The notes: generated from the letters alone by a model not told the origin. A stretch of 64,000 nt of DNA from CAZZHG01 sp964653655 (GCA_964653655.1 CAZZHG010000017.1:1-64000), one strand, 5' to 3'; shown: positions 1 through 9,378, counted from the first letter of the stretch. Numbers and translations are program-made.

Positions 1-2016
1 TTCCCCCTGAGTTTCATCGTGACGGCGGCGGTCATCTCGTCGCTCGGCTCCGCCATCGTGGGCTTGCTGGCGCCGTATCTGTACACCTCCACCGCGACGA
101 TTCAGGTGGAAACGAAGCAGAAGAACTCCGCCGTCAGCTTCGGCGACGACTCGGTCGAGTTCCAAAAGGCGGCCCTTCTCATCGAGTCGCCCCAGATTCT
201 TACGAAGGTCGCCGAACGGTTAGTGGCCAAACCCCTCGATACCCGCTACTACTTCCCGCGCGCGATTTCCGCGCTCGACATAACTTCACGTCTCTCGCTG
301 CTGCTACGCCATCTCGGTTACCAGCCGCCGGTGCAGCCTGAAAAAGGACGCAGCTTCCTGACGGCGGAAGTGGCGACGAGCCTGCTCGCCCAACACGTGC
401 AAGTGAGCCCGGACTACCGCATTCATACGATTGCGATTTCCTACGAAGCCGGCAGCCCCGACGTCGCCCGCAACATCTGCAGCATGATCGTCGAGGCGTT
501 CGTCGAGCTATCGAACGCCCTGGAGAAAGAAGAACTCCGGCGGCAGGAAAAATATCTACTCGAAGCCATCGACCGCCAGCTCACCAGCATACGGAAACTG
601 GAAAAGTCGATGCAGGACATCGTCGAGGCCCATCCGAGCATGACTTCGGCCCAGCGTGAGCAAGGCCGTGGAGCGACGCTTGCCGCCCAGCGGTTCCTGG
701 ATAAGAAGGAACGCCTGCAGAAAATCGAGCAGGACCTGCGATCTAATGAGCGCGTTCTGGCCGGCATCCTGGCGGACCTGAACTCGGCCAACACTTTGCG
801 GGCCGACATTACGTCCGACGTAACCTCAAAGCTGATTGAGGAAATTTCCCTACTCGAGTTCCGCCGCCTGCAATCCATCAAGGTGACCGGCTACAGCGAG
901 AGCCACCCGGCGGTGCGGGGCCTCACCCGTCGCATCAACGACCTGAAACGGGCGCTGGGCAACATGGACGGAAGGACCCCCGCCTCCCGCACCGGCTCCG
1001 GCTCCAGCTCAGTGGACCTGAAGAACCTCTATAGCCAGGCGGGCGATCTCCGGGCGAAGAACCGGACCCTGATGGCCGAACGCGATCTTCTGATACGCGA
1101 CATCGGTAGCGAAGGCGCCCTCTTTAAGGAAGCGGTAAAGGTCAACTTCCAGTTCGACTCCCTGGTTCGGGAGCTCCAATCGGATTCCACCGTCACGAAC
1201 GAGCTGTACCGCGAGCTACAAAGGATCCGCATCACCCTGGCCGGCGCGACCGCTTCCTCCTCCGTACTCTCTCCGGCGAGCTACAATCCCCACGCCGTAA
1301 ACCTGTCCGTCCGGCGCCGCACCATCTTCGGCATTTTCGTCGGCCTCGCCTTCGCGATGTCGCTGCTCATCCTTTATGAGATCATCCGCCCGACGCTGCT
1401 CCAAGCGGAGGATCTCGAGCACATCAAGCTGTCTCACATCGGATCGTTCTCGGAAACCCCGCGCTCGATGTCCCAGCTCGCGTACTGCGTCCGCTCCCTG
1501 GAGCCGCCGGCGGGGCGGCCCCCCGGACCCCAGGTAGTCAGCTTCCTGCCGTTTGCCACGGGAATGGACGTTTCGGAGTTCGTCGCGGGAGTCGCGACCG
1601 CTCTCACGGAAAAAGGCGCGAAAGTCGGCGCCGTGCTCATCGTGGATCCGGACTCGCCGACGACCGCCGAACAGGAGAGCTTGTGGGCGAACATCGGCGT
1701 ATCGCCGCTGTCGCGCGATGAAGTGCCCTTCTTCCTGGTTCCCACCGTGGAAGAGATGAAGAAGAAGTGGGATTGGGTCCTCGTCGTGGAATCGAAGCAA
1801 GGCAGCGTGCCCATCGAAGGATACCTGGCCCGTTGCTCTGACCACTTCATTTATGTCACGCAGATCGGCGACACCGACCTGACCTCGGTCGATCGCGTGC
1901 GCCACCTGCCGCAGCTTCCGCCCCACGTGCAGCACCACTCGATCATCGTGCAGGTGCCCCTCGTGAATAACCGCGGTCTGCTTCAGGCGTGGAAACGACG
2001 GAGGCGGGCGGCATGA
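1..2016 (+). CDS. Wzz-type polysaccharide chain-length protein with degenerate BY-kinase domain (5' partial)
   Basis: Inner-membrane polysaccharide co-polymerase that should set chain length in exopolysaccharide or capsule assembly. The frame is open from the first base, and the first visible residues are already hydrophobic, so the true start lies upstream; the GTG at 19 is probably internal. A long periplasmic coiled-coil region follows, with a GNVR/Wzz-like SHPAVRG motif near residue 300 and a second membrane segment near residues 440-460. The last 165 residues look like a bacterial tyrosine kinase/MinD-like fold: a GAVLIVDPD strand sits where Walker A' belongs, but the P-loop position reads PFATGMD without GKS/T and there is no tyrosine cluster. 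The kinase domain is therefore probably inactive. It overlaps the next gene by ATGA. Confidence 0.85.
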   Translation, partial: FPLSFIVTAAVISSLGSAIVGLLAPYLYTSTATIQVETKQKNSAVSFGDDSVEFQKAALLIESPQILTKVAERLVAKPLDTRYYFPRAISALDITSRLSLLLRHLGYQPPVQPEKGRSFLTAEVATSLLAQHVQVSPDYRIHTIAISYEAGSPDVARNICSMIVEAFVELSNALEKEELRRQEKYLLEAIDRQLTSIRKLEKSMQDIVEAHPSMTSAQREQGRGATLAAQRFLDKKERLQKIEQDLRSNERVLAGILADLNSANTLRADITSDVTSKLIEEISLLEFRRLQSIKVTGYSESHPAVRGLTRRINDLKRALGNMDGRTPASRTGSGSSSVDLKNLYSQAGDLRAKNRTLMAERDLLIRDIGSEGALFKEAVKVNFQFDSLVRELQSDSTVTNELYRELQRIRITLAGATASSSVLSPASYNPHAVNLSVRRRTIFGIFVGLAFAMSLLILYEIIRPTLLQAEDLEHIKLSHIGSFSETPRSMSQLAYCVRSLEPPAGRPPGPQVVSFLPFATGMDVSEFVAGVATALTEKGAKVGAVLIVDPDSPTTAEQESLWANIGVSPLSRDEVPFFLVPTVEEMKKKWDWVLVVESKQGSVPIEGYLARCSDHFIYVTQIGDTDLTSVDRVRHLPQLPPHVQHHSIIVQVPLVNNRGLLQAWKRRRRAA

Positions 2017-3161
2017 TGCTGCGAATCCTCCATCTGACGAAGTACATGCCGGAGTTCCCGGGAGGGATCGAACGAGCGACGCACACCATGGCGATCGCCG
2101 GTAAGGCTTGTGGAGCGAAAGTGCGAATCATCGGCGCGACCCCGCGCCCCGAAGAGCGCATCGTCGCCGGAGATCCGGTCGACTCGGTGGCCCTTCCGAT
2201 AGTGGCGAAGATAGGATCCGTGCCGTTCGTGCCCGGGTTCTTCAACCTCAAAGGCCTTCTCGACGAGGCGGACATCGTCCACATCCACCTGCCGAACCCG
2301 ACGGCGGAGCTGGCCCTACTTTGGTATTTGAGAAACCGGCCGGCCAACGGGCCTCGGATCATCCCCGTGGTCCACGCGCCGATGGTGCGCTGGAGAAATC
2401 TGGCTCGCCTATGGGAACGTTTGGTTCACGGAAGGTTGCTCCGGCAGAGCGACGGCGTCATCTTCCCAAGCCCGCAGCTCGCTGAAATCCTGGTAAATTA
2501 CCGCAACGCCGTGGCACCGAAGCCCGTCCACATTCTTCCGTTCGGCATCCCGGTTCCCTCGAGCCCGAATCACGAGCCGCGTCCCCACACGGGAGGGCCG
2601 GTGCGCCTTCTGGCGATCGGCCGGCTCGTACCTTATAAGGGCTTCGACGTGCTGCTCGACGCCGTTTCGCAGATCAAGCTGGATTGGGCTTTGACCATCG
2701 CCGGACAGGGTCCCGAACACGAAGCGCTGAAGGCGCAGATCGACCGCCTAGGTATCACCAACCGGGTTCAGCTCATCGAGCGCATTCCGGAGGCCGAGAA
2801 GCACGCTCTACTTTCCCGCTGCGACGTTTTCGTGATGCCTTCCCAGACGGTCGCCGAAAGTTTCGGCCTCGTCATGGGCGAAGCGTTCGCCCACGGCAAA
2901 CCCGTGGTGACGACCGATCTCAATACGGGCGTCGCGTTTCTCGCGCGCCAAGGCGCGTGCGGCGCGGTGGTGCCCGTGCGTTCGCCCGGCCGGCTCGCGG
3001 ATGCCATCGAAAGCCTGATTGTCGATGAGAAAAGACGTCGGAAGGCGGGACAAGGGAATCTGGAATTCTGGCAGCGGGAGCTCGCTCCGGAAACCTTCCA
3101 TCGGCGTTACGGCGAAATCCTAGCGGCAACTCTCGCCAGCAAGCTCGCCAAAGCTTCCTAG
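2013..3161 (+). CDS. GT4-family glycosyltransferase
   Basis: Transfers a sugar from a nucleotide-sugar donor during polysaccharide repeat-unit assembly, probably at the cytoplasmic face of the membrane. The 382-residue protein has a GT-B fold: an N-terminal Rossmann half opening with LHLTKYMPEFPGGIE (the GG loop), the linker LLAIGRLVPYKGFD, and the C-terminal GT4 signature with an EX7E motif (ESFGLVMGE). The ATG at 2013 is chosen because it overlaps the preceding TGA; an adjacent ATG at 2016 is equally possible. Donor and acceptor cannot be inferred. It is the last plus-strand gene before two convergent glycosyltransferases. Confidence 0.9.
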   Translation: MMLRILHLTKYMPEFPGGIERATHTMAIAGKACGAKVRIIGATPRPEERIVAGDPVDSVALPIVAKIGSVPFVPGFFNLKGLLDEADIVHIHLPNPTAELALLWYLRNRPANGPRIIPVVHAPMVRWRNLARLWERLVHGRLLRQSDGVIFPSPQLAEILVNYRNAVAPKPVHILPFGIPVPSSPNHEPRPHTGGPVRLLAIGRLVPYKGFDVLLDAVSQIKLDWALTIAGQGPEHEALKAQIDRLGITNRVQLIERIPEAEKHALLSRCDVFVMPSQTVAESFGLVMGEAFAHGKPVVTTDLNTGVAFLARQGACGAVVPVRSPGRLADAIESLIVDEKRRRKAGQGNLEFWQRELAPETFHRRYGEILAATLASKLAKAS

Positions 3162-3179
3162 GTATCTTCGAGCGGTTCC

Positions 3180-4334
3180 CTACCGGACGGCGCCTCTTTT
3201 CACGGCGCCTTCAAGGGTCTCCATCCACTGGACAAACTCTTCGGCCATCCGACTCCAAGTGTAAGCGCGGATCCTCTCACCGAACCCGGCCACTTTGCCG
3301 CGATAGCTCTGAGGATCTTTCGCCCAAGCCTCGACACGGGAAGCAAGCTCCGAAATATCCTCCGGACGATCGAGAAGAAGACCCGACAACTCTTTCGGAT
3401 AGCGTTCCGCCATTCCCGCTTGCCGGGAGAGAAAACACGGGGCTCCGCTGGCGAGAGCCTCCTGCGCGGCGAGCGAATAAGGCTCGTAGCGGCTCGGCGC
3501 GATCACCGCATCGCACGCCCAAAGCAGACGGGGCACGTCCCGGTGGAAACCCAGAAATTTCATCCGCTCGCCGAGACCTTCCGTCTGAGCGCGGTTCCGC
3601 CAAAACTCAAGCTCGCGGCCGGCTCCGGCCACGACGAGGCAGCTGCTTCCCGGAATACGCGGGCCAAGGCGCGCCCAAGCGGCGTAAAGAGTATCGAATC
3701 CCTTGCGCCGATCGCCCAAGGCTCCCACGAAACCCATCACCGGTCCCGCGCCCCGAATCCCAAGCTCCTCCCGCACCGCCGCTCGTTCCGCCGGAGTCGG
3801 CGGGCGAAAACGGGCCGGATCGGTGCCGAGTGGAATCACGTGGATCTTTTCCCGGCGAATTCCGAACAACCGGACCAGATCCTCGCGGTTGCGCTCGGCC
3901 GTCGTGACGATGCTGCCGGCCTGAAGCAGAGCGTTTCGTTCTTCCGCCCGAAAACGCGTAGCGCGCCAGTCGTCCCAGGGACCACGGCCCTTTTCCTCGT
4001 AAGCCGCGTGCAGATAGTGGACCCAGTTCACGTCGCCGAAACGGCAGTTGCCGCCGTTGACGACGACACGTCCGCCTTCGGACGCAATCTTCTCTCCCCA
4101 CCGCGCTCCCGCTCGGGCGAGCCACGAAAAGCCGAGGAAATAGGAGCCCAGGGGTTTCGGAACTTTATGAAAGTGAACGTTCGGCCGCGAGGTAAGATCG
4201 TCGGAGGCGGTGAAGCCCACCAGATGAACGGGGTGGTCGTGTTCGGCGAGATGAGTGGCGAGCGCGTGGTTCGCCCAATCCATTCCACCGAAACGGCCGA
4301 AATCGCCGGTCACGAGGAGATAGGGCTTCTTCAC
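3180..4334 (-). CDS. GT4-family glycosyltransferase
   Basis: A 384-residue GT-B glycosyltransferase. The N-terminal half has a glycine loop (GDFGRFGGMDWAN). The C-terminal half shows VIAPSRYEPYSLAAQEAL, containing the EX7E motif of retaining GT4 enzymes. The start is a GTG at 4334 overlapping the TGA of the upstream glycosyltransferase (GTGA), so the two are translationally coupled. Role inferred from context: one step in building the polysaccharide made by this locus. Sugar specificity is unknown. It ends 18 bp from the convergent glycosyltransferase; no clear terminator hairpin lies between them. Confidence 0.9.
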   Translation of the reverse strand: MKKPYLLVTGDFGRFGGMDWANHALATHLAEHDHPVHLVGFTASDDLTSRPNVHFHKVPKPLGSYFLGFSWLARAGARWGEKIASEGGRVVVNGGNCRFGDVNWVHYLHAAYEEKGRGPWDDWRATRFRAEERNALLQAGSIVTTAERNREDLVRLFGIRREKIHVIPLGTDPARFRPPTPAERAAVREELGIRGAGPVMGFVGALGDRRKGFDTLYAAWARLGPRIPGSSCLVVAGAGRELEFWRNRAQTEGLGERMKFLGFHRDVPRLLWACDAVIAPSRYEPYSLAAQEALASGAPCFLSRQAGMAERYPKELSGLLLDRPEDISELASRVEAWAKDPQSYRGKVAGFGERIRAYTWSRMAEEFVQWMETLEGAVKRGAVR

Positions 4335-5437
4335 GCTTTCTTCCTCGTCTGAGCGGCGATGGGCTCATCCAGAAGGCGCGCCACCACCGAATCCCACTCG
4401 AAGTATTTTTCGTAAAGCGACTGCCCGATCCAAGCGCGCATGCGCCTCTGCTCGGGAGAAGCGAGCAGCTGCCGGATGGCGGCGGCATAGGCGCCGGCCT
4501 CCCGGGGGGCGAGCCAGTCTGCTCCGGGGGCCGTGAAAATCGGGTCCGTAAGCCTTCCCCAGTTCGTCACCACTGGAACTCCGTGGGCGAAAGCCGCGAT
4601 CGCCGAAGTCCGGCGCGCGGAAATTCCGTCGATGAAAGGCGCGAGAAAAACATCGAGCGAAGCGATCTCCTTCGAAACTTCCCCCTCGGAAAGCTCCCCC
4701 GTGAAACGCCAGCGAGGGTCGCCCGCTAGCCGTCCCGGCCATTTGTCTTTGTCGGCGCCGATGAGAACGAATTCGGCGGGCAGCGGCCCTAGCCGATTCC
4801 ATACGGCCTCTACAAACGCCGGATCTTTGCCCGAGCCCAGCGGACTGAACACGCCGATGCGGGGGCGCTCGGTTCTCGGCGCCCTTTCCCCGGTCGGAAC
4901 TATCGTCGAGCCGACGGGCGCCCAAACCACCTTGTCGCCGGCCCCGGGAAAATCCCGGCGGATCCAATCGGCCCACGCCGATACGGTCACCGGAACCCGA
5001 TCGCTGGCGAGAATGAGGGCCGCCAGCGTCAGCCGCTGACCGAGAGCCAGCACGCCCGCCTTTCCCCAGCCCCAGTCAACAAAAGGCTCGTGGACCGTGG
5101 TCTGCCAGCGGATTCCGTAACGACCCGCCTGGGAAGCGGCGAAGGCCGGCCAAAGATTCCAGCCGCGGCGGTGATAGAGAAAGGGCTCCCATTGAAACCA
5201 GATCCAGTCCGGCTTCTCCGCCCTGGCTTTCTCGATGAGCTCACTGAAGCCCCGGCCGCCGAAATCCGACATCGCGTTCCAGACCGGAACGTCGCCAAGG
5301 CTGCTCGGCTGATCTTTTCCCGTCGCGAGGCACACGTCGTGGCCGCGGCGCACAAGAGTCTCCGCCACGCGCGCCGTGTAGTCTCCTACACCGCAGCGGG
5401 CCGGAGGAATCCTTCGGGTGACTAAGAGCAGCTTCAT
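4331..5437 (-). CDS. GT4-like glycosyltransferase
   Basis: A 368-residue GT-B-type protein beginning MKLLLVTRRIPPARCGVGDYTARV, where CGVGDYT is the N-terminal glycine loop seen in GT4 enzymes that open with a PPxxCGVGDY stretch. The C-terminal half is recognisable (FLAPFIDGISARRTSAIAAFAHGVPVV) but has no perfect EX7E pair, so it is more divergent than its neighbours. It is the first gene of a two-gene minus-strand unit and is divergent from the glycosyltransferase starting at 5473; only 35 bp separate the two start codons. Probably a polysaccharide repeat-unit enzyme. Confidence 0.85.
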   Translation of the reverse strand: MKLLLVTRRIPPARCGVGDYTARVAETLVRRGHDVCLATGKDQPSSLGDVPVWNAMSDFGGRGFSELIEKARAEKPDWIWFQWEPFLYHRRGWNLWPAFAASQAGRYGIRWQTTVHEPFVDWGWGKAGVLALGQRLTLAALILASDRVPVTVSAWADWIRRDFPGAGDKVVWAPVGSTIVPTGERAPRTERPRIGVFSPLGSGKDPAFVEAVWNRLGPLPAEFVLIGADKDKWPGRLAGDPRWRFTGELSEGEVSKEIASLDVFLAPFIDGISARRTSAIAAFAHGVPVVTNWGRLTDPIFTAPGADWLAPREAGAYAAAIRQLLASPEQRRMRAWIGQSLYEKYFEWDSVVARLLDEPIAAQTRKKA

Positions 5438-5460
5438 GAAAGTAGGAGAGCTTATTGCAG

Positions 5461-5466
5461 TATAAT
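5461..5466 (+). promoter_or_regulatory. TATAAT -10 box, probable leaderless promoter
   Basis: A perfect TATAAT lies six bases before the ATG at 5473 in a 35-bp divergent intergenic gap. Transcription would start at or next to the ATG, giving a leaderless message. No good -35 is visible at 16-18 bp. No Shine-Dalgarno sequence precedes this ATG. Confidence 0.45.
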
Positions 5467-5472
5467 CCAGTT

Positions 5473-6597
5473 ATGCGTGTGCTCCACTGCCATTCCGGGA
5501 ACCTGTTCGGAGGAGTCGAGCGGGCCCTGCTCGCCTTGGAGGCGAACCCGCTCACTTCACTCCAAACCGAGTACGCCCTTTGTTTCGAAGGCCGCTTCGC
5601 GGCCGCACTGCGAGCCGCGAAGAACAATCCGGGTCTTTTGGGTCCTGTCCGATACCGCCTGCCTTGGACGGTGTGGAGGGCCCGCCGCCGTCTAAGGGGC
5701 CTCATCGCGCAGACCAAACCGGACTGGATTCTCACGCACGGCCTGTGGTCGTTTCGTCTCGCCTACCCCGCCGCGAAAAGCTCGGGCACGCCAATAGCGC
5801 TTTGGGTACACGACGTTTTTCAGGGGGAGAGCTGGCTCGAACGCCACATGGGACACGCCCCCGACAAAATTTTCGCCAACTCTCGTTTCACGGCCGAAGG
5901 AGTGCCCCGGGTGTTCCGCGGCCGGTGGCCGGAGATTCTTCCTCCTCCTCTAGGCGTTAAAAAACCGGACGAGTCTTCCAGAAGCCGCGTGCGCTCGGAG
6001 CTCGGCGCCTCCAGGGAAACGGTCGTCATCCTCATCGCCGGCCGCTTCGAAAAGCTGAAAGGCCACTCTCTTCTATTGAAGTCCCTAGCCCGGATGGCGG
6101 TGCAGCTTCCTTCGTCGATTCGCTGGAACGTCTGGATTGCGGGCGAGGCACAGCGACCCTCGGAGAGGCAGCTTCTTGCCGAGCTCGAATCCCAGGCGGC
6201 GTCGCTCGGCGGACGCGTGAAATTTCTCGGCTACCGCGAAGATATTGCGTCGCTCTACGCGGGCGCCGACGTCTACTGCCAGCCCAACGTCGGCCCCGAG
6301 GCCTACGGCCTTACTTTCGCCGAAGCCGGAGCCGCCGGGCTGCCCGTCGTAACTTCCCGCATCGGCGCCGCGCCGGAAATCGTCGACAACGCCGTCGGCC
6401 GGCTCGTACCTCCTGGAGACGACATCGCTCTTTCAGCAGTGCTTTGCGAGCTGGTCTCCTCCGCGGAGCTCAGAAAGACTCTCGGCGAGGAAGCCCATCG
6501 CCGGACCAGGAACCTTCCCAGCGCTCGGACCGTCGCCGAACGCCTCGCGGGACTTCTGGAAGGCGGCTTCGTAGAACGCCGTCTAGCGGCGATATAG
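5473..6597 (+). CDS. GT4-family glycosyltransferase
   Basis: A 374-residue glycosyltransferase with both GT-B halves: N-terminal VLHCHSGNLFGGVERAL (glycine loop) and C-terminal VYCQPNVGPEAYGLTFAEAG with the EX7E motif, then GLPVVTSRIGAAPEIV. An in-frame TTG at 5455 would add six residues, but the ATG at 5473 gives the conserved N-terminus and sits right after a TATAAT box. It is followed 4-20 bp later by another glycosyltransferase in the same direction, so the pair is probably one operon of the polysaccharide locus. Substrate unknown. Confidence 0.9.
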   Translation: MRVLHCHSGNLFGGVERALLALEANPLTSLQTEYALCFEGRFAAALRAAKNNPGLLGPVRYRLPWTVWRARRRLRGLIAQTKPDWILTHGLWSFRLAYPAAKSSGTPIALWVHDVFQGESWLERHMGHAPDKIFANSRFTAEGVPRVFRGRWPEILPPPLGVKKPDESSRSRVRSELGASRETVVILIAGRFEKLKGHSLLLKSLARMAVQLPSSIRWNVWIAGEAQRPSERQLLAELESQAASLGGRVKFLGYREDIASLYAGADVYCQPNVGPEAYGLTFAEAGAAGLPVVTSRIGAAPEIVDNAVGRLVPPGDDIALSAVLCELVSSAELRKTLGEEAHRRTRNLPSARTVAERLAGLLEGGFVERRLAAI

Positions 6598-6616
6598 AAA
6601 GGTGAGTACTGCGCCC

Positions 6617-7804
6617 ATGATTCCAGTCGCCAAGACCCAGCCTCACCTCAAGGTGCTCTTTTTCGTCGAGGGGTTCACCGACATCCGCTTCGTCACAGGC
6701 CTGTCGGAAATTTGCTCGCTGACTCTCACGGTCCCCTCCCGGGCCTACAGGACGAGCGGACTGAAAGCCCGCGTTGACGAAAGTGGAGCCCAGTTGGAGC
6801 AAGTCGAGATTGAGGGCAGCCGCCTGCAGTTTCAAGCCAAGAGCCTCAAGTGGCTTTGGGAAAACGCTTCGCGCTTCGACGTGATTCTCGCCCAGGAAGT
6901 TTTGCGGGGCGCGTTCAATGCGACCCTCGTCGGCCGGGCGAGGGGCGTTCCCGTCGTCACCTACATGGGGATCTCGCCGATTGAATACTTCCGCTGCCGC
7001 CGCGAGCGCGGCCAAATCGGCCCCGTAAAGAGCTGGCTCGGGGAAACCACCATCGAGACGCTGATGCGGGCGAACGGAAAGCTCGCGACGACTTGCCTTG
7101 CGATGGGCCCCTACTTGAGAGACGTCGCCGCCGATTACTGCAAAGACAGCCGGGTCGGCCTCTATTACGGGGTCGACACGAATTTTTTCCGACCCGCGGA
7201 CGCCGCCGAAAAGCAACGCCTGCGCGCGAAGCTAGGGCTTCCCGAAAACAAGTTTCTCATCGTGCTCTCGAGCCGAATCAGCCACGAAAAGGACCCTGAA
7301 ACGGCGCTGAAGGCGGCGGCCAAGGCGCGTGCGGCCGGACTCGACGTGGCGATGCTCAATCTCGGGGGCGGGTTCCAGGATTTTCTCAAGCTCTCCAAGC
7401 AGCTCGGCATCGCCGACGCGGAGAAGTGGGTGCTGGGGCGCCAGGCAGTCCACCCGATGCGAGACCTCGCCGACTACTTCCGGGCCTCCGACTGCATGGT
7501 GCTGGCCTCCCTCGCCGAGGGCGCCGCGTTCTCGACTCTCGAAGGGCTTTCCTGCGAGCTTCCGGTAATCGCCACCGACATCGGCGGCATGGCCGTCCAG
7601 CTACGCGGAGTCGCCCATCTCACGCCCCGGGCGGACGCCGACAAGATGGCCGAAAAGATCCTCTGGGTCTCCAGCCACAAAGCGGAAGCCCAGCGAATCG
7701 CCGCCGCCGGCCGCGCCTATGTTCTGAAGGAATGGGACAGAAAGAAAGCGTTCCGCGATCTCCAGGCGATTCTCGCCGAAGCCGCCGACAAGAGAAGGCA
7801 ATAG
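6617..7804 (+). CDS. GT4-family glycosyltransferase
   Basis: A 395-residue glycosyltransferase. The C-terminal half shows VLSSRISHEKDPETALKA and the GT4 signature LASLAEGAAFSTLEGLSCELPVIATDIGG with EX7E (EGAAFSTLE). The ATG at 6617 is preferred over an in-frame GTG at 6602 because a purine-rich AAAGGTGAG lies about 10 bases before it, which leaves no spacer for the GTG. Second gene of a two-gene plus-strand unit. It converges on the SLBB protein gene 33 bp away. Confidence 0.88.
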   Translation: MIPVAKTQPHLKVLFFVEGFTDIRFVTGLSEICSLTLTVPSRAYRTSGLKARVDESGAQLEQVEIEGSRLQFQAKSLKWLWENASRFDVILAQEVLRGAFNATLVGRARGVPVVTYMGISPIEYFRCRRERGQIGPVKSWLGETTIETLMRANGKLATTCLAMGPYLRDVAADYCKDSRVGLYYGVDTNFFRPADAAEKQRLRAKLGLPENKFLIVLSSRISHEKDPETALKAAAKARAAGLDVAMLNLGGGFQDFLKLSKQLGIADAEKWVLGRQAVHPMRDLADYFRASDCMVLASLAEGAAFSTLEGLSCELPVIATDIGGMAVQLRGVAHLTPRADADKMAEKILWVSSHKAEAQRIAAAGRAYVLKEWDRKKAFRDLQAILAEAADKRRQ

Positions 7805-7837
7805 CCCTTGCTCTAGTCCCTAGTGCTACTTGCTGTT

Positions 7838-8377
7838 CTATTTTTTGGTGACGAGGTAAATGCCGATGCCCGCCGTCAGAATGCCTAGAAAGGTGGAGAC
7901 GATGGACAACGTGCGCATGAAGGTATCGGCTTTTGGAGGCGAGTCGAGGTGAATGACGTCGCCGTTGCGAAGGGTCATGTCCCGGTAGTCCACCCGCCGC
8001 ACCAGCTCACCCCCTTCCAGCTGAACGAGCTGCTCCGTGGGCTTCGTTTTCGGATCCCGGGTCTCGAATACCCGGCTCAAGGATATCTGGGTGTTCTGCA
8101 AGACTCCGGTCGCGCCACCGGCATAGCCGAGAACGTCTAGCAGCGTAGTGTTGTCGGGAATGTAGTAGACGCCCGCGAGACCGACGTCGCCCCACACATG
8201 CACCCGGATGAGAAAACGCTTTTCACGGTTCGAGGAAAAGAACTCCCGGACATTGCCCTCGCCCTGCTCTTTGGGCGTAATCAGCACCGGCGCCGCATAA
8301 GCGTAATCGATGGCGCTCAAGTGAGAGACGATGAGCATCGGCACAAGGACCCGAACGAGCCAGATGGGAGTTTTCAT
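7838..8377 (-). CDS. SLBB-domain polysaccharide export protein (minimal Wza-like)
   Basis: A 179-residue envelope protein with an N-terminal signal sequence (hydrophobic residues 5-28, AYAAP cleavage region). One SLBB-type beta-grasp domain follows (VHVWGDVGLAGVYYIPDNTTLLDVL near residues 58-82, closing with LRNGDVIHLD), then a C-terminal hydrophobic helix near 155-175. Such domains occur in outer-membrane polysaccharide export proteins. It lacks the preceding Poly_export domain and the second SLBB copy of Wza, so it may be an accessory or stand-alone periplasmic part. A TAAAAT box at 8389-8394 lies 11 bases upstream of the ATG and may be its -10 element. Confidence 0.75.
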   Translation of the reverse strand: MKTPIWLVRVLVPMLIVSHLSAIDYAYAAPVLITPKEQGEGNVREFFSSNREKRFLIRVHVWGDVGLAGVYYIPDNTTLLDVLGYAGGATGVLQNTQISLSRVFETRDPKTKPTEQLVQLEGGELVRRVDYRDMTLRNGDVIHLDSPPKADTFMRTLSIVSTFLGILTAGIGIYLVTKK

Positions 8378-8427
8378 GGGATGGATCTATTTTAGCCCAA
8401 TGCGGCGGCGGGAGATACCGCGCAAGG

Positions 8428-9378
8428 TCATCCCTCGGCGAAGGATCGACTGAGACCGTACGCCAGCGCCTCGCTGAACTTATCTCTGAGCAGAGCCTTC
8501 AGCCCCAGGTAAAGCCCTCGCGGCCTTCGGTGGCGCTCGGTCACCAGCCGATCGGGCGACAGGTAGCGGACGAGAAATTTGGAAAGCAGCCAGCCACCGA
8601 CGCCGGCGTGGCCGACGCCCTCGGGAACCGGAGTCCCGAAGTGCGCGCGCAGGATCCCGGCCGAAACAGCGACCGCCCGGCGCAGCTGAAGTTTTATCGC
8701 GAGCCGCTCCACCGCCGCCGCGTCCAACCCTTCCCGACGCACGAGATAGTCCAAATCGACGAGCCAATGCAGCTGATCGAACAGATGCTGAAGAGCGCCG
8801 TGGCCGCAGAGATAAACGAAGAGCAGATTCGCGTCGAACTCGCGAAACCAATCGAGGCCCGGAACGGAACACGATCGGCTGTGCCAGCGCGAAAGCCCCT
8901 CCAAGTCCCGGCCGGTCAGCAGCTGCTTGTGCCCCTCGATCGGAACTCCGTCGAGGATATAGACTCGGCGGAACTGAGTCCCGATCCAACCTCCCTTCTC
9001 CCCGGGCTCGGCCCCCAATCCCTGAAGCACTTTTTCGAAATCTTTCCAGCGGTGCTGAGAGACGAGAAGATCGATGTCGGTACAGGGACGATGCAGGGGA
9101 GAATCATAAACCCGGTAAGCGAGACTTGGGCCTTTGAGAAGCCACGCCGGCACTCCGGCGCCTTTCATCGCCTCGTTCAGCTTTCGAAGGACATCGAGAA
9201 AGGCGATTTCCCTCGCCGCCCGATGAGTCCAAGAGCGTCGGCAGTCAGCTTCAAGCTCGGTGCCCTTCAATCGGTCGAGGGCCAGCGGCCCAAAGGCGGT
9301 CATGCCTCGGGGAGTGCGAAGAAACTCGCGGAAGGAGTCGCCTTCCATCCATTTTTCAAACGGAGTGATAGCGGACAT
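8428..9378 (-). CDS. Nucleotidyltransferase family protein (NTP_transf_5)
   Basis: A 316-residue protein with the NTP_transf_5 signature near residues 80-110: WLLKGPSLAYRVYDSP, then RPCTDIDLLV with the paired aspartates that bind metal in nucleotidyltransferases. In this family such proteins accompany HPr-kinase-like and PqqD-like proteins in exopolysaccharide/exosortase loci and in some lasso-peptide clusters. The ATG at 9378 is chosen, overlapping the S26-type peptidase by 23 bases; a TTG at 9390 is also in frame. It is the last gene of the six-gene coupled operon, so it probably acts on the peptide product or on a carrier. The actual substrate is unknown. Confidence 0.8.
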   Translation of the reverse strand: MSAITPFEKWMEGDSFREFLRTPRGMTAFGPLALDRLKGTELEADCRRSWTHRAAREIAFLDVLRKLNEAMKGAGVPAWLLKGPSLAYRVYDSPLHRPCTDIDLLVSQHRWKDFEKVLQGLGAEPGEKGGWIGTQFRRVYILDGVPIEGHKQLLTGRDLEGLSRWHSRSCSVPGLDWFREFDANLLFVYLCGHGALQHLFDQLHWLVDLDYLVRREGLDAAAVERLAIKLQLRRAVAVSAGILRAHFGTPVPEGVGHAGVGGWLLSKFLVRYLSPDRLVTERHRRPRGLYLGLKALLRDKFSEALAYGLSRSFAEG

